A stretch of 64,000 bases of DNA from Candidatus Latescibacterota bacterium (GTDB taxonomy: Bacteria; Latescibacterota; UBA2968), in the NCBI GenBank assembly GCA_022821275.1, contig JAJEDY010000080.1, positions 1-64,000 of the forward strand. The letters are read 5' to 3'. Within the stretch, counting starts at the first letter, position 1, and each line of letters opens with the position of its first letter. The notes beneath the pieces were generated by a model, which searched no databases, was not told the origin of the DNA, and saw nothing but the letters and a program-made list of their open reading frames with translations. The translations under genes and the position numbers were made by a program. Shown here one piece after another: positions 35,470-44,538 of this stretch.

Positions 35470-35770
35470 ACACGACCCTCCCCTCAAGTAGTGCTGGCTT
35501 GATGACCAGCGGATGGCTGTCCTTGTAGCGTTCCACATCAGCCGGAGACACCACGATTGCATCGACCGCTACGTCAACACCGTACAGTTTTTCGTAAATT
35601 TGCCCCATTACGTCCCAAGCGTTCCCGCCCTCTTTTATGACAAGCAGATCGACATCGCTATGGCGATTCATCTCACCCCGAGCGGCGGAACCGAAGAGGA
35701 TGATTTTCTCCGGTTGAGCGACCTCTACAATGCGCCGGATGATGTCGTCCAGGATTGTTTGGTCCAGCAT
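35456..35770 (-). CDS. Minimal nucleotidyltransferase (MNT antitoxin of MNT/HEPN pair)
   Basis: A 104-residue minimal nucleotidyltransferase with the defining motif FGSAARGEMNRHSDVDLLVI, in which the two Asp residues of SDVDLLV bind metal. It starts MLDQTILDDIIRRIVEVAQP. Proteins of this group neutralise HEPN toxins by direct modification. ATG 35770 was chosen for family-length agreement and a weak AAGGA upstream; the open frame extends to 35863 across the SNF2 stop, which is probably chance. It lies 61 nt after the SNF2 gene. Confidence 0.88.
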   Translation of the reverse strand: MLDQTILDDIIRRIVEVAQPEKIILFGSAARGEMNRHSDVDLLVIKEGGNAWDVMGQIYEKLYGVDVAVDAIVVSPADVERYKDSHPLVIKPALLEGRVVYEAA

Positions 35771-35831
35771 TGTGTTATCCTTTTTTGTCTCGGGTTCATT
35801 ACAATTGTGCATGGCTAACCTGTGGTTGGGA

Positions 35832-38800
35832 TCAAAAAGTTCTTCCTCGGTACAAACGCCCACTTTCTCGAACCTCCATCGGCTGCTTCAGGGCATTAAC
35901 GCTCAAATAGTAGCGGGCAACCTTGGTGACCTCGTGCCATGGAAACCGGATGGGATCTTTGATCGGCTCCTGGAGTTCGGGTTCTGTTGCGCAGTTCGTC
36001 ACGATGTAAAGATAGTAGCAGTCACGGCGATCCTGGGCTACTCGCCGCTCGTTTGGCGTGAGCAGGATTGTACCCGTGACCGCGGCGAGTCCTTTAATTT
36101 CTATCAACCGGAGTTCCCCGGATTCGAGATCAAGGCTGGTTATATCGTAGCCGAGGTTCTTCTCGTGGACGTCCTTGACCTGGCGCCCTTGCGCCTCCTC
36201 GTATTCCATAACCACCCGCATCGCCGTCATCTCGGTTTCCGGATGCGGACGCAGGCGCCGCACGTCCAGGGTCTCGCGTTCGGGATGGGGCAAGAGAAGG
36301 ACGCTTGCCAATCGCTCGACACCTTGCAATGTCACGGCTTGCTGTCGATTGACCTCTTCGCGCCGGCGATCGCGGCGTGCCATCACTTCGGCATGGCGAT
36401 TTTCTGCCTGTGCCAGACGGCCCTCGGCACCGGTCACGTCGTTCTCCACCTCCTCGGCCGCACGGCCAATCTCCTCATCGATGCGCTGCAAGACCTCGGT
36501 CAACGACAACTCCACATGCTCGGCAATGCGCTTAACCTCGGCCAGCCGCTCCTTGCGTACTTCGTTGATAAACGGTACAAGGGCGTTTTCGTGGAGATAG
36601 GTAGTCGCTTCTGGGAGAGTAGCTACGGGCGGTAGCACTCCCGAAGCGGCGGTGGGACTCAGATTGCCGAGGATGTCTGGTTCGCGGAGACGAGGAGAGC
36701 CGTCATTCGTCAGTTCCACGGTGAATAATTGCTCGTGGATCACATGCCCGAGGCCATCTACAACACGGGCACGGTAGAAGTCGAGGCGCGCCGGTGCTTC
36801 GTGTTCCAGAGAATGGAAACAAGCACCCCGAGCAAAAGTATCCTGGCTGATATCGAGACTGTGACGGCGCAGTGCCTCGAATAAAGGATGACCGGGGGTT
36901 ACCCATTCAAGATTATGCGTCTCCGCTGTGTCGCGATCTGTTGACAAGCGCGGATAGCGACTCGCCAACTCCGAGAGCTTCCAGTCCGGCTCGCGCTCGT
37001 ACTTTTTCAAGGCAGATGGCGTCCGTCCAGGCTCATACGTATAGGTCATATTACTCACTGGTCTCAGAGTCAGGCGCGCATCCTGGGCGCATTCCGCCAT
37101 AAAACGCGCGATGGTCTCGGGCACCACGCGCCGCTCTTGCGCTCTGGCCCTGCGCTCAATGAGCATGTCGAGGTTGAGCTTCTTTGCGGCCAGGCCTTCC
37201 AGTGCTGTCTGGCAGATAGCCTTGAAATGATCCTCATCTACATCCTTCAGGAGCCGTTCCTCAAGATCGGCGTCGCCTAATTTCCCCGCATAATAGTCCC
37301 GCAGTACGCGCTCCACATGAGCGGACGGGAGAACCTCGCCCACCACGTTGAAGACTGCGTCGTCATCGAGGGCATCGCGGATTTCCTGGAGCTTGTCCAA
37401 TAACCGCTGGAGTACACGCCCTTCAATGGTATTGGTCGCAACAAAGTTGAAGATCAGGCAATCGTGCTGCTGGCCGTATCGGTGGATGCGTCCCATGCGC
37501 TGTTCGAGCCGATTGGGATTCCAGGGGATGTCGTAGTTGAAAAGGATGTGACAGCATTGGAGGTTGATACCTTCACCCGCCGCTTCGGTAGCCACCAGAA
37601 TCTGGATGTTACCTTCGCGGAATTGCTGTTCGGTGTAGAGCCGGGTTCCCGGTTCATCGCGCGAACCGGGCCTCATACCGCCGTGAATGCATCCGACGCT
37701 AAATCCCCAGGCCCTCAGTTTCTCCATCAGGAAGTCCAGGGTATCTCTGAATTCGGTAAAGATCAGTAGCCGTTGGTCGGGACGGTCAAAGAAGCCCTCG
37801 TCTTGCATGATCTGCCGAAGATGCTCGAGCTTCGCCTGGTTGCCCGAGTTCTCGACCGTTTTTGCCTCCTCGGCAAGTTTTAGGAGTTCCGCGATCTCTT
37901 CGCGCACTTGCTCGGCATTGCCCGCCAAGGTGATGGCTTCCAGCATGCTCTCCAGACGCTCGCGCTCAGCGTCTTCGAGTTCTTCGAGTTCTTCCAGATC
38001 GGGAAGATTCGGCGGTGCTGTCCTCGCCAACTCCTGGGCATGCTTGAGACCGTCCTCCAGACGCTGGGCGCGGTTCTCAAGAGACCGCCGCATGGCGTAG
38101 GTGCTGGACGCGAGGCGCCGCTGGTACAGGGACATCAGGAAACCGACAGCACGAGCACGAGGATCGTCGCCCTGGGCCGCAGCGCGATTGCTCTGCCGCT
38201 TCACAAAGCGCGTGACGTTCTGATAAAGCGCGAACTCAGCACCGTCAATGGCGAAGTCCGCAGTGCGCGGAATGCGTTTTGTGAAAACAGGCTTTGCCGT
38301 CCATGTTCCATCAGGCTCACGCTCCGGAAAATAGACCATCGCCTCCTTGGTTCGACGCAAGTAGAAAGGCGCGCGCCGGCGTTCCATCGCCTCGCGGATC
38401 GATTTTACGTCGGCGTAAGCGTCCTGGTCGAGAAGCTGCAAGAATAGAGTAAAGTTCTGCGGATCGCCTTTGTGTGGTGTGGCGGTCAGCAGCAATATGT
38501 GGTCCGCACTATCGCGCAGTAATTCTCCCAGCTTGTAGCGCTGGCTTTTATGGGTCTCGTCGCGTGCCGACATGCGGTGTGCCTCGTCGATGATGACCAG
38601 ATCCCAACGCGCCTGCATCAGCCCGGGCAGAATCTCGCTGCGCTTGGCGAGATCGAGCGAGGTGATGATCTGCTTTTGCTCCATCCACTGGTTGACACCA
38701 AATTGATCGCGAATGTCGCTACCTTTGAGAACGAGAAATTTTTCATCGAATTTTTCCTTGAGTTCGCGCTGCCATTGGAATGAGAGATTCGCGGGACAGA

Positions 38801-39287
38801 CCACCAGGACGCGCTCGATGAGGCCTCGAAGTTTGAGTTCGCGGACCAGGAGGCCAGCCATGATCGTCTTCCCAGCGCCTGCATCATCGGCGAGTAGGAA
38901 GCGCACACTGGGCAGCTTAAGGAGGTGTTCATAGACCGCTTCCAGTTGGTGAGGCAACGGATCTACGTGCGAGATGGAAAGTCCAAAATAGGGATCAAAT
39001 TCATAGGCAATGCCCAGCGAATATGCCTGGAGGCCGAGACGCAGAAGCCGCCCATCGCCATCGTAGGACAGGGCGGAGTCGGCGATGACCAGGCTTGCGA
39101 TGTCGTCCGCGGTCAGTGTAACCCGCCGGAACCGCTCCGACCGCTGGCCGACGAGGCCCACGATCCAGGTGCCCGGCCCGTTTGAGCGCACGGTCTCCAC
39201 CAGCATCGGTTCGTTGAACTGCGGACCCGTCAGGACCTGTTCTTCTCGGATGGTAGTTTCAGTAATCAAAAGACCTCCTATTTGCAT
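35832..39287 (-). CDS. SNF2-family helicase with C-terminal DUF3883 nuclease-like domain
   Basis: A 1151-residue protein and first gene of the defence operon. The SNF2 motor is complete: LPHQLEAVYEHLL (Q-like), Walker A DDAGAGKTIMAG (134-145), VVCPANLSFQWQREL, DEAH (234-237), LLLTATPHKG, FTEFRDTLDFLMEKL and RMGRIHRYGQQ. A helical spacer follows. The C-terminus (about 1035-1130) matches DUF3883: DVHEKNLGYDITSLDLES, RLIEIKGLAAV, a PD-(D/E)XK-type E-x-K site. This resembles DISARM DrmD, but DrmA/B/C are absent. The ATG at 39287 has no ribosome-binding site, while AGGAGGT sits just inside the frame, so a TTG at 39269 may be the true start. Confidence 0.85.
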   Translation of the reverse strand: MQIGGLLITETTIREEQVLTGPQFNEPMLVETVRSNGPGTWIVGLVGQRSERFRRVTLTADDIASLVIADSALSYDGDGRLLRLGLQAYSLGIAYEFDPYFGLSISHVDPLPHQLEAVYEHLLKLPSVRFLLADDAGAGKTIMAGLLVRELKLRGLIERVLVVCPANLSFQWQRELKEKFDEKFLVLKGSDIRDQFGVNQWMEQKQIITSLDLAKRSEILPGLMQARWDLVIIDEAHRMSARDETHKSQRYKLGELLRDSADHILLLTATPHKGDPQNFTLFLQLLDQDAYADVKSIREAMERRRAPFYLRRTKEAMVYFPEREPDGTWTAKPVFTKRIPRTADFAIDGAEFALYQNVTRFVKRQSNRAAAQGDDPRARAVGFLMSLYQRRLASSTYAMRRSLENRAQRLEDGLKHAQELARTAPPNLPDLEELEELEDAERERLESMLEAITLAGNAEQVREEIAELLKLAEEAKTVENSGNQAKLEHLRQIMQDEGFFDRPDQRLLIFTEFRDTLDFLMEKLRAWGFSVGCIHGGMRPGSRDEPGTRLYTEQQFREGNIQILVATEAAGEGINLQCCHILFNYDIPWNPNRLEQRMGRIHRYGQQHDCLIFNFVATNTIEGRVLQRLLDKLQEIRDALDDDAVFNVVGEVLPSAHVERVLRDYYAGKLGDADLEERLLKDVDEDHFKAICQTALEGLAAKKLNLDMLIERRARAQERRVVPETIARFMAECAQDARLTLRPVSNMTYTYEPGRTPSALKKYEREPDWKLSELASRYPRLSTDRDTAETHNLEWVTPGHPLFEALRRHSLDISQDTFARGACFHSLEHEAPARLDFYRARVVDGLGHVIHEQLFTVELTNDGSPRLREPDILGNLSPTAASGVLPPVATLPEATTYLHENALVPFINEVRKERLAEVKRIAEHVELSLTEVLQRIDEEIGRAAEEVENDVTGAEGRLAQAENRHAEVMARRDRRREEVNRQQAVTLQGVERLASVLLLPHPERETLDVRRLRPHPETEMTAMRVVMEYEEAQGRQVKDVHEKNLGYDITSLDLESGELRLIEIKGLAAVTGTILLTPNERRVAQDRRDCYYLYIVTNCATEPELQEPIKDPIRFPWHEVTKVARYYLSVNALKQPMEVRESGRLYRGRTF

Positions 39288-39463
39288 TCATTTTTAATCT
39301 GTTTCGATTGCCCCAAAATTTTTCCTGGTCTGCTTACTTTATCTACCCTAATAAGATACCATTGTACACAAAAAATGAGAAGTAATTTGCAATATCTTAA
39401 GTCACTGACCAGAAAATTCCAAGTAACTCAATTGTCTTTCGTATGCATCCAGTCGAAAAACCA

Positions 39464-39495
39464 AAAGAGCCTCGCAAAAAATTACGAGACTCTTT
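39464..39495 (-). terminator. Terminator of the DUF433 gene
   Basis: AAAGAG-CTCG pairs with CGAG-CTCTTT (one internal mismatch) around a 10-nt loop; T-rich sequence follows on the minus strand. The rest of 39288-39463 should carry the defence-operon promoter; TACAAT near 39361 (minus strand) is a possible -10 but no matching -35 is convincing. Confidence 0.65.
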
Positions 39496-39518
39496 GATCT
39501 TTAAAAAAAATCGTATTC

Positions 39519-39851
39519 TCAGTTGCGAATTGTTCCAAGACGCCGCCGTGCCTCCGCTAATTTCTGATAAAACATAGGGTCTGATTCCCGAGACGCTGTT
39601 CTTTTTGTCTCGAAATCTGCTTTCGATTGCTCAAGATATGTCTCAATTTCAGGCTGGTGAGCAAGATAGAATGCAATAGATCCATAGACCTGTTCAAGTG
39701 TCAGTACAGGAAGCGATTGGGCAATGCTCTCAGGAGATTGACCATCCAAAAAAGCATAAACAATGGTATCCAGAGAGACACGACTATTCGCAATCCAATA
39801 GCCTTCATCTCGCCACTCAACATAAGCCTTGTTCAGGTTCTCGTCTTTCAT
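39519..39851 (-). CDS. DUF433 domain protein (VapB-like antitoxin type)
   Basis: A 110-residue protein with the DUF433 helix-turn-helix core: SRVSLDTIVYAFLDGQSPES, IAQSLPVLTLEQVYGSIAFY and YLAHQPEIETYLEQ. DUF433 proteins are usually antitoxins paired with a DUF5615 PIN-like toxin gene placed directly downstream. No such partner is found in the 231 nt before the defence operon, so this is an orphan copy. Its ATG lies at the edge of a dispersed repeat that fills the 29-nt gap to metH. Confidence 0.82.
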   Translation of the reverse strand: MKDENLNKAYVEWRDEGYWIANSRVSLDTIVYAFLDGQSPESIAQSLPVLTLEQVYGSIAFYLAHQPEIETYLEQSKADFETKRTASRESDPMFYQKLAEARRRLGTIRN

Positions 39852-39880
39852 CTGTGTCCATCTGCGAACATCTGCGGATA
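39849..39880. repeat. Stop-codon-linked dispersed repeat copy after metH
   Basis: In gene direction ATCCGCAGATGTTCGCAGAT and a further CACAGATG unit start 1 nt after the TAG of metH and run up to the ATG of the DUF433 gene. Confidence 0.75.
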
Positions 39881-42800
39881 CTACTTATACCCCAAATTCG
39901 GCGCCAGCCAGCGCTCCATCTCTGCCATCTCCATCCCCTTCCGGCGTGCGTAATCGGCCACTTGATCCGCGTCGATCTTGCCCACGGCAAAATAGCGCGC
40001 ATCGGGATGTGCGAGATACCAGCCGCTGACTGAAGCCGCTGGGGACATCGCAAAATTCTCCGTCAACCGAATATCCACCTCTCGCTCAATCCCGAGCAAA
40101 TCAAACAAAGTCTGCTTCTCCGTGTGGTCCGGGCAAGCGGGATAACCGGGCGCGGGACGAATACCGCGATATCGTTCCCGGATCAAATCCTCATTGCTCA
40201 ACGCTTCATCCAGACCATAGCCCCAATCTCTCCGCGCCTTTGCGTGCAAACATTCGGCAAACGCCTCAGCTAATCGGTCCGCCACAGCCTGAAGCAAAAT
40301 GGCATTGTAATCGTCCAGTGCGTGCTTAAACGCCGCGGCTTTCGCATCAACGCCCAACCCCGCGGTCACGGCAAATGCCCCGATATAATCCGCATATCCA
40401 ACGGGCGCAACAAAATCAGTTAGTGAAAAATACGGTCCCCCGGCGCGCTTCTCCTGCTGCTGGCGCAACATCGGCAACCGCGCCCGCTCGGCATCTCTGC
40501 GCGCATCTTCAAACACGACAATATCGTCGCCATCGGCATTTGCTGGGAAAAATCCGTACACGGCCTGTGCGTTGAGCCATCCCTCATCAACGATCGCCTG
40601 GAGCATCGCCTGTGCATCGTCGAACAATTTGCGCGCCTCTGCGCCCTTGTGCGGATCATTCAATATCTTTGGATAACTGCCCCGCAACTCCCAGGCGTGG
40701 AAAAACGGTCCCCAATCGATAAAATCGACCAATTTAGAAATAGGGAAATCGCGCAAAGCCTTTATCCCCGTAAATTTGGGTCTGGGAATATCAATCTGTG
40801 TCCAATCAAATGTCTGGCGACGCGCCAGTGCATCTGAGTATGAAAGAAGTGGTCTTTGGGAAATATTAAACTCCGCCAATGCCCGCTGCTGAGACTCGCG
40901 ATTTGCCCGCACATACTCGTCGCGCTGCTCGGCGTTCAACAGCGTGCCCACCACACCTGTTGCGCGCGATGCATCTTTGACATGCACGGTTGCATAATCG
41001 TAAACCGGCGCGATTTTCACCGCCGTATGCTTGCGGCTTGTGGTCGCTCCCCCAATTAAAAGGGGCACGTCAAATTCCTCGCGCTGCATCTCCCCCGCAA
41101 CATGGACCATCTCGTTGAGCGATGGCGTAATCAAACCGCTCAGCCCGATGATATCGACCGCCTTTTCTCGCGCAACTCTCAAAATGCGATCCGCGGGCAC
41201 CATCACACCCAAATCGATCACCTCGTAATTATTGCATCCCAAAACCACGCCCACAATATTCTTGCCAATATCGTGGACATCGCCCTTCACCGTCGCCATC
41301 AGAACCTTACCTCGCGCCCCACCGCCCGCTTTTTCATCCTCCATCAAAGGCTCGAGATACGCCACCGCCTGCTTCATCACGCGCGCTGTTTTGACCACCT
41401 GAGGCAAAAACATTTTGCCTGCGCCAAATAAATCGCCCACCACATTCATCCCATCCATTAGCGGACCTTCGATCATCTCCAGAGGTTTGTACCTGCCAAG
41501 AGCCTCCTCCAAGTCCTCTTCCAAATGCTCTGACTGACCATGCAACAACGCGTGCTTCAAGCGATCTTCAACCGCCCCCTGCCGCCATGCATCATCTTTT
41601 TCACGGCTCTTGCCCTCTGACCGCACAGACTCGGCAAAATCCACCAGACGTTCCGTTGCATCTCGTCGCCTGTTGAACAACACATCTTCAATCAACACGC
41701 GCAACTTCTCGGGAATTTCTTCATACACCATTAACTGCCCGGCATTGACAATGCCCATATCCAGACCCGCTTGAATGGCGTGATACAAAAAAGCCGCGTG
41801 AATCGCCTCCCGCACATAATCATTGCCCCGAAAAGAGAACGAAATATTGCTCACACCACCACTCGTCTTCGCGCCAGGACACAGGTCTTTGATCTGCCTT
41901 ACGGCCTCGATAAAATTGACCGCATAATCGTTGTGCTCCTCAATACCCGTTGCAACGGTCAGGATATTCGGATCAAAAATAATATCCGACGCATCCATCC
42001 CCACATCTTCGGTCAAAATGCGATATGCACGCTGGCAAATCCGCACCTTGTCTTCAATCGACGTCGCCTGCCCCTTCTCGTCAAACGCCATCACCACAAC
42101 CGCAGCACCATAGCGCAACACGGTTTCTGCCTGCGACTTAAAAACGGCCTCGCCCTCTTTCAAACTGATGGAATTGACAATCGCCTTGCCCTGCACGCAT
42201 TTCAACCCCGCCTCGATCACCTCAAAATCGGAACTGTCAATCACAATTGGCACGCGCGCAATATCGGGTTCGCCCGCGATCAGCTTCAAAAACGTCGCCA
42301 TAGCATCTTTTGAATCGAGCAACCCCTCGTCCATATTGACATCGATCATATTCGCGCCACCAGCCACCTGCTCCCGCGCAACTGCCAGTGCCGCAGCATA
42401 ATCACCCGTTTTGATCAATCGTGCAAACCGTCGCGACCCCGTCACATTGGTGCGCTCGCCAATCATAATAAAATTGGAATCGGGATAAATGATCATCGGT
42501 TCCAAACCGCTGAAACGCGACATAGAAGACCGTTTGGGAATTTTTCTCGGTGCCTTATCGGATACAGCCTCGGCAATTGCAGCAATATATTCGGGCGTGG
42601 TGCCACAACATCCCCCTACAATATTGAGCCAGCCCTGCGCGGCAAAATCGCCTAAAATACCCGCCATGTGGCCCGGAGAATCGTCGTATTCCCCAAACTC
42701 ATTGGGCAACCCCGCATTGGGATAACAACTCATAAATGCCGGTGCAAAATGCGACAAAGCCTCCACATAAGGCCGCATTTCCCGCGCACCGAGAGCGCAG

Positions 42801-43537
42801 TTAATCCCCACGCTCAAGGGCTGTGCATGCGCCACCGACAACCAGAATGCCTCTATCGTCTGCCCGGACAACGTGCGTCCACTTTGATCGGCTACTGTGC
42901 CAGAAATCATCACAGGTACTTTCACGCCGTGATCCAAAAAATAACGCGACACGGCAAATAGTGCGGCTTTGGCGGTAAGCGTATCAAACACCGTCTCCAC
43001 CAGAATTATATCTACACCGCCAGCCATCAAACCCTCGATCTGCGCGTAATACCCATTGACCACATCTTCAAAGATATGTGTGCGAAATGCCGGATCATTC
43101 ACATTGGGCGACAGCGAAAGCGTACAACTCGTTGGTCCCAGAGACCCCGCAACAAATCGCGGCTTGTTCGGATTTTGCACTGTCATTTCATCCGCTGCTT
43201 GTCGCGCAACGCGAGCGGCTGCCACATTGAGATCGTAAACCCGATCCTGAAGCTGATACTCCGCCATTGAAATCGGCGTGGCATTAAACGTATTCGTCTC
43301 GATAATATCCGCCCCAGCATCCAAAAATCGCCGATGAATATCCGCGATCAAATGCGGCTGTGTCAGGCACAAGAGATCGCTACACCCCTTCACATCAACG
43401 GGATGATCGACAAAGCCATCACCTCGAAATGCCTGCTCGTCCAGATCATAAGCCTGCAGCATCGTCGCCATCGCCCCATCGAGCAGCAAAATGCGCTCTG
43501 ACATCAATTTTCGAATGGTTTTTTCTATATCGCGCAT
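39881..43537 (-). CDS. metH: Cobalamin-dependent methionine synthase
   Basis: A 1218-residue full-length MetH that transfers the methyl group of methyltetrahydrofolate to homocysteine. Four modules are in order: homocysteine/zinc barrel ([16 protein letters not shown]; zinc ligands in [11 protein letters not shown]), pterin barrel ([20 protein letters not shown]), cobalamin cap and domain ([20 protein letters not shown], the lower axial His near residue 752) and the SAM-binding reactivation domain ([18 protein letters not shown]). Presence of the reactivation domain means it is self-sufficient rather than split. The 123-nt leader contains a large hairpin but is too short for a standard cobalamin riboswitch. 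Confidence 0.97.
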   Translation of the reverse strand: MRDIEKTIRKLMSERILLLDGAMATMLQAYDLDEQAFRGDGFVDHPVDVKGCSDLLCLTQPHLIADIHRRFLDAGADIIETNTFNATPISMAEYQLQDRVYDLNVAAARVARQAADEMTVQNPNKPRFVAGSLGPTSCTLSLSPNVNDPAFRTHIFEDVVNGYYAQIEGLMAGGVDIILVETVFDTLTAKAALFAVSRYFLDHGVKVPVMISGTVADQSGRTLSGQTIEAFWLSVAHAQPLSVGINCALGAREMRPYVEALSHFAPAFMSCYPNAGLPNEFGEYDDSPGHMAGILGDFAAQGWLNIVGGCCGTTPEYIAAIAEAVSDKAPRKIPKRSSMSRFSGLEPMIIYPDSNFIMIGERTNVTGSRRFARLIKTGDYAAALAVAREQVAGGANMIDVNMDEGLLDSKDAMATFLKLIAGEPDIARVPIVIDSSDFEVIEAGLKCVQGKAIVNSISLKEGEAVFKSQAETVLRYGAAVVVMAFDEKGQATSIEDKVRICQRAYRILTEDVGMDASDIIFDPNILTVATGIEEHNDYAVNFIEAVRQIKDLCPGAKTSGGVSNISFSFRGNDYVREAIHAAFLYHAIQAGLDMGIVNAGQLMVYEEIPEKLRVLIEDVLFNRRRDATERLVDFAESVRSEGKSREKDDAWRQGAVEDRLKHALLHGQSEHLEEDLEEALGRYKPLEMIEGPLMDGMNVVGDLFGAGKMFLPQVVKTARVMKQAVAYLEPLMEDEKAGGGARGKVLMATVKGDVHDIGKNIVGVVLGCNNYEVIDLGVMVPADRILRVAREKAVDIIGLSGLITPSLNEMVHVAGEMQREEFDVPLLIGGATTSRKHTAVKIAPVYDYATVHVKDASRATGVVGTLLNAEQRDEYVRANRESQQRALAEFNISQRPLLSYSDALARRQTFDWTQIDIPRPKFTGIKALRDFPISKLVDFIDWGPFFHAWELRGSYPKILNDPHKGAEARKLFDDAQAMLQAIVDEGWLNAQAVYGFFPANADGDDIVVFEDARRDAERARLPMLRQQQEKRAGGPYFSLTDFVAPVGYADYIGAFAVTAGLGVDAKAAAFKHALDDYNAILLQAVADRLAEAFAECLHAKARRDWGYGLDEALSNEDLIRERYRGIRPAPGYPACPDHTEKQTLFDLLGIEREVDIRLTENFAMSPAASVSGWYLAHPDARYFAVGKIDADQVADYARRKGMEMAEMERWLAPNLGYK

Positions 43538-43596
43538 ACATCTTTTCTCTTATTCGGTTGAAGAGGAAAAAGTCGAGGACAAAGATAAAATAAATA

Positions 43597-43648
43597 GCGT
43601 GCCTGACCAATCAACAGGCCGTTGAGTTTAATCAACTGGCAGGCACGC
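43597..43648. other. Nested hairpin between TauE/SafE gene and metH
   Basis: GCGTGCCTG (43597-43605) pairs perfectly with CAGGCACGC (43640-43648); inside, GTTGA pairs with TCAAC. It lies 12 nt after the TauE/SafE stop and 60 nt before the metH start, both on the minus strand. It may be a terminator (only a weak T-rich tail) or a leader element of metH. Confidence 0.6.
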
Positions 43649-43660
43649 ACTTGCCCATCA

Positions 43661-44392
43661 TCAAAAAATCGCCGCGGCCAATCCGCCGGCCATCACCATA
43701 CCAATCGAAATCCAGCGAAACACCGCCACCTGGTGAACCCGTGCGCGGAGATAAGTCGCGGTCAAAAAACCCAAAATCAAACCCGGCGCACCCCATAGGA
43801 CAAATTGTAAACTCTCGTGCGTCAATACCCCTACTGCCCACAACACACAGAGACTCAACGTGGAAGTACACAAAAAACATGTCAAAAGCGTTGCGCGCAT
43901 CATCGCCTGCGGCCAGCGCTGTTTCAGCCCAAACAGAACGATAGGCGGTCCAGATACACCGATACTGGACGACAAAAAACCGCTAAACATCCCCACTCCC
44001 ACACAGGTCTGTGTGTCATGTCGAAAAGGATTGCCCGGTCGCAACTGCAAAACAATTGCCAATACCACCATCGCCAAACCAATGGCGCGCTTCATCACCT
44101 CTGCATCTGTATCGCGTAAAATAAACGCACCGATAGGCATGCCCACAATCGCACTCCCCACAATCATCCCCAGCACCTTCCAATCCACATCCCGCCGCAG
44201 TTGGATAAACTGCCCTGTGCCCAAAGGCAAATAAGACATCAAAACCCCGGGCACAACGACCTGTGCGGGAAACCACAGAACCATCGCCGGTATAGAAAGC
44301 AGATTAAACCCAAATCCCGTCAACCCCTGCAAGCTACCCGCAACCCAGAAAATACCGCTCGCATAGCATATTTCGCGTATTGGAAAATCCAT
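43661..44392 (-). CDS. TauE/SafE family membrane permease
   Basis: A 243-residue protein with about eight membrane segments in the TauE/SafE (DUF81) pattern: the first repeat GSLQGLTGFGFNLLSIPAM, and the second repeat GVGMFSGFLSSSIGVSGPPI, each with the family's Gly/Pro-rich motif. Members export or import sulfite, sulfoacetate or related anions; the substrate is not defined by sequence. ATG 44392 gives the natural N-terminus MDFPIREICY; the 15-codon extension upstream is Arg-rich and repeat-derived. It is divergent from the MFS gene. Confidence 0.85.
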   Translation of the reverse strand: MDFPIREICYASGIFWVAGSLQGLTGFGFNLLSIPAMVLWFPAQVVVPGVLMSYLPLGTGQFIQLRRDVDWKVLGMIVGSAIVGMPIGAFILRDTDAEVMKRAIGLAMVVLAIVLQLRPGNPFRHDTQTCVGVGMFSGFLSSSIGVSGPPIVLFGLKQRWPQAMMRATLLTCFLCTSTLSLCVLWAVGVLTHESLQFVLWGAPGLILGFLTATYLRARVHQVAVFRWISIGMVMAGGLAAAIF

Positions 44393-44538
44393 AAAGTCGG
44401 TGAGACGTAAGATGTAAGACGTGAGACGACCACCCAACCCTTAATTCTTAGTCCAGGTGCCTGTGTTATTGTTGCTTTTTGCTTTTGCTTTTTGTTTTTT
44501 ACTTCACACTTCCTACTTCACACTTCCTACTTCACTAA
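44393..44538. repeat. Divergent intergenic region with short direct repeats
   Basis: This gap between the TauE/SafE and MFS genes carries GTAAGA/GTGAGACG units (44402-44427), a CTTTTTG-rich tract and two to three copies of CTTCACACTTCCTA ending at the MFS ATG. No Shine-Dalgarno sequence precedes the MFS start. Promoters for both genes should lie here but none is clear. Confidence 0.65.

Noticed and set aside
27376-39287. Assignment to DISARM or BREX
   Set aside because: SNF2 and methylase genes resemble parts of DISARM, but DrmA, DrmB and DrmC are missing. DUF499 is not BrxC, and PglZ, PglX and BrxL are absent.
39288-39518. DUF5615 toxin partner for the DUF433 gene
   Set aside because: No frame with PIN-like acidic residues occurs downstream; the only open frames are short and antisense.
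43538-43660. Cobalamin or SAM/SAH riboswitch upstream of metH
   Set aside because: The leader is too short for a cobalamin riboswitch and lacks the SAH and SAM core sequences.
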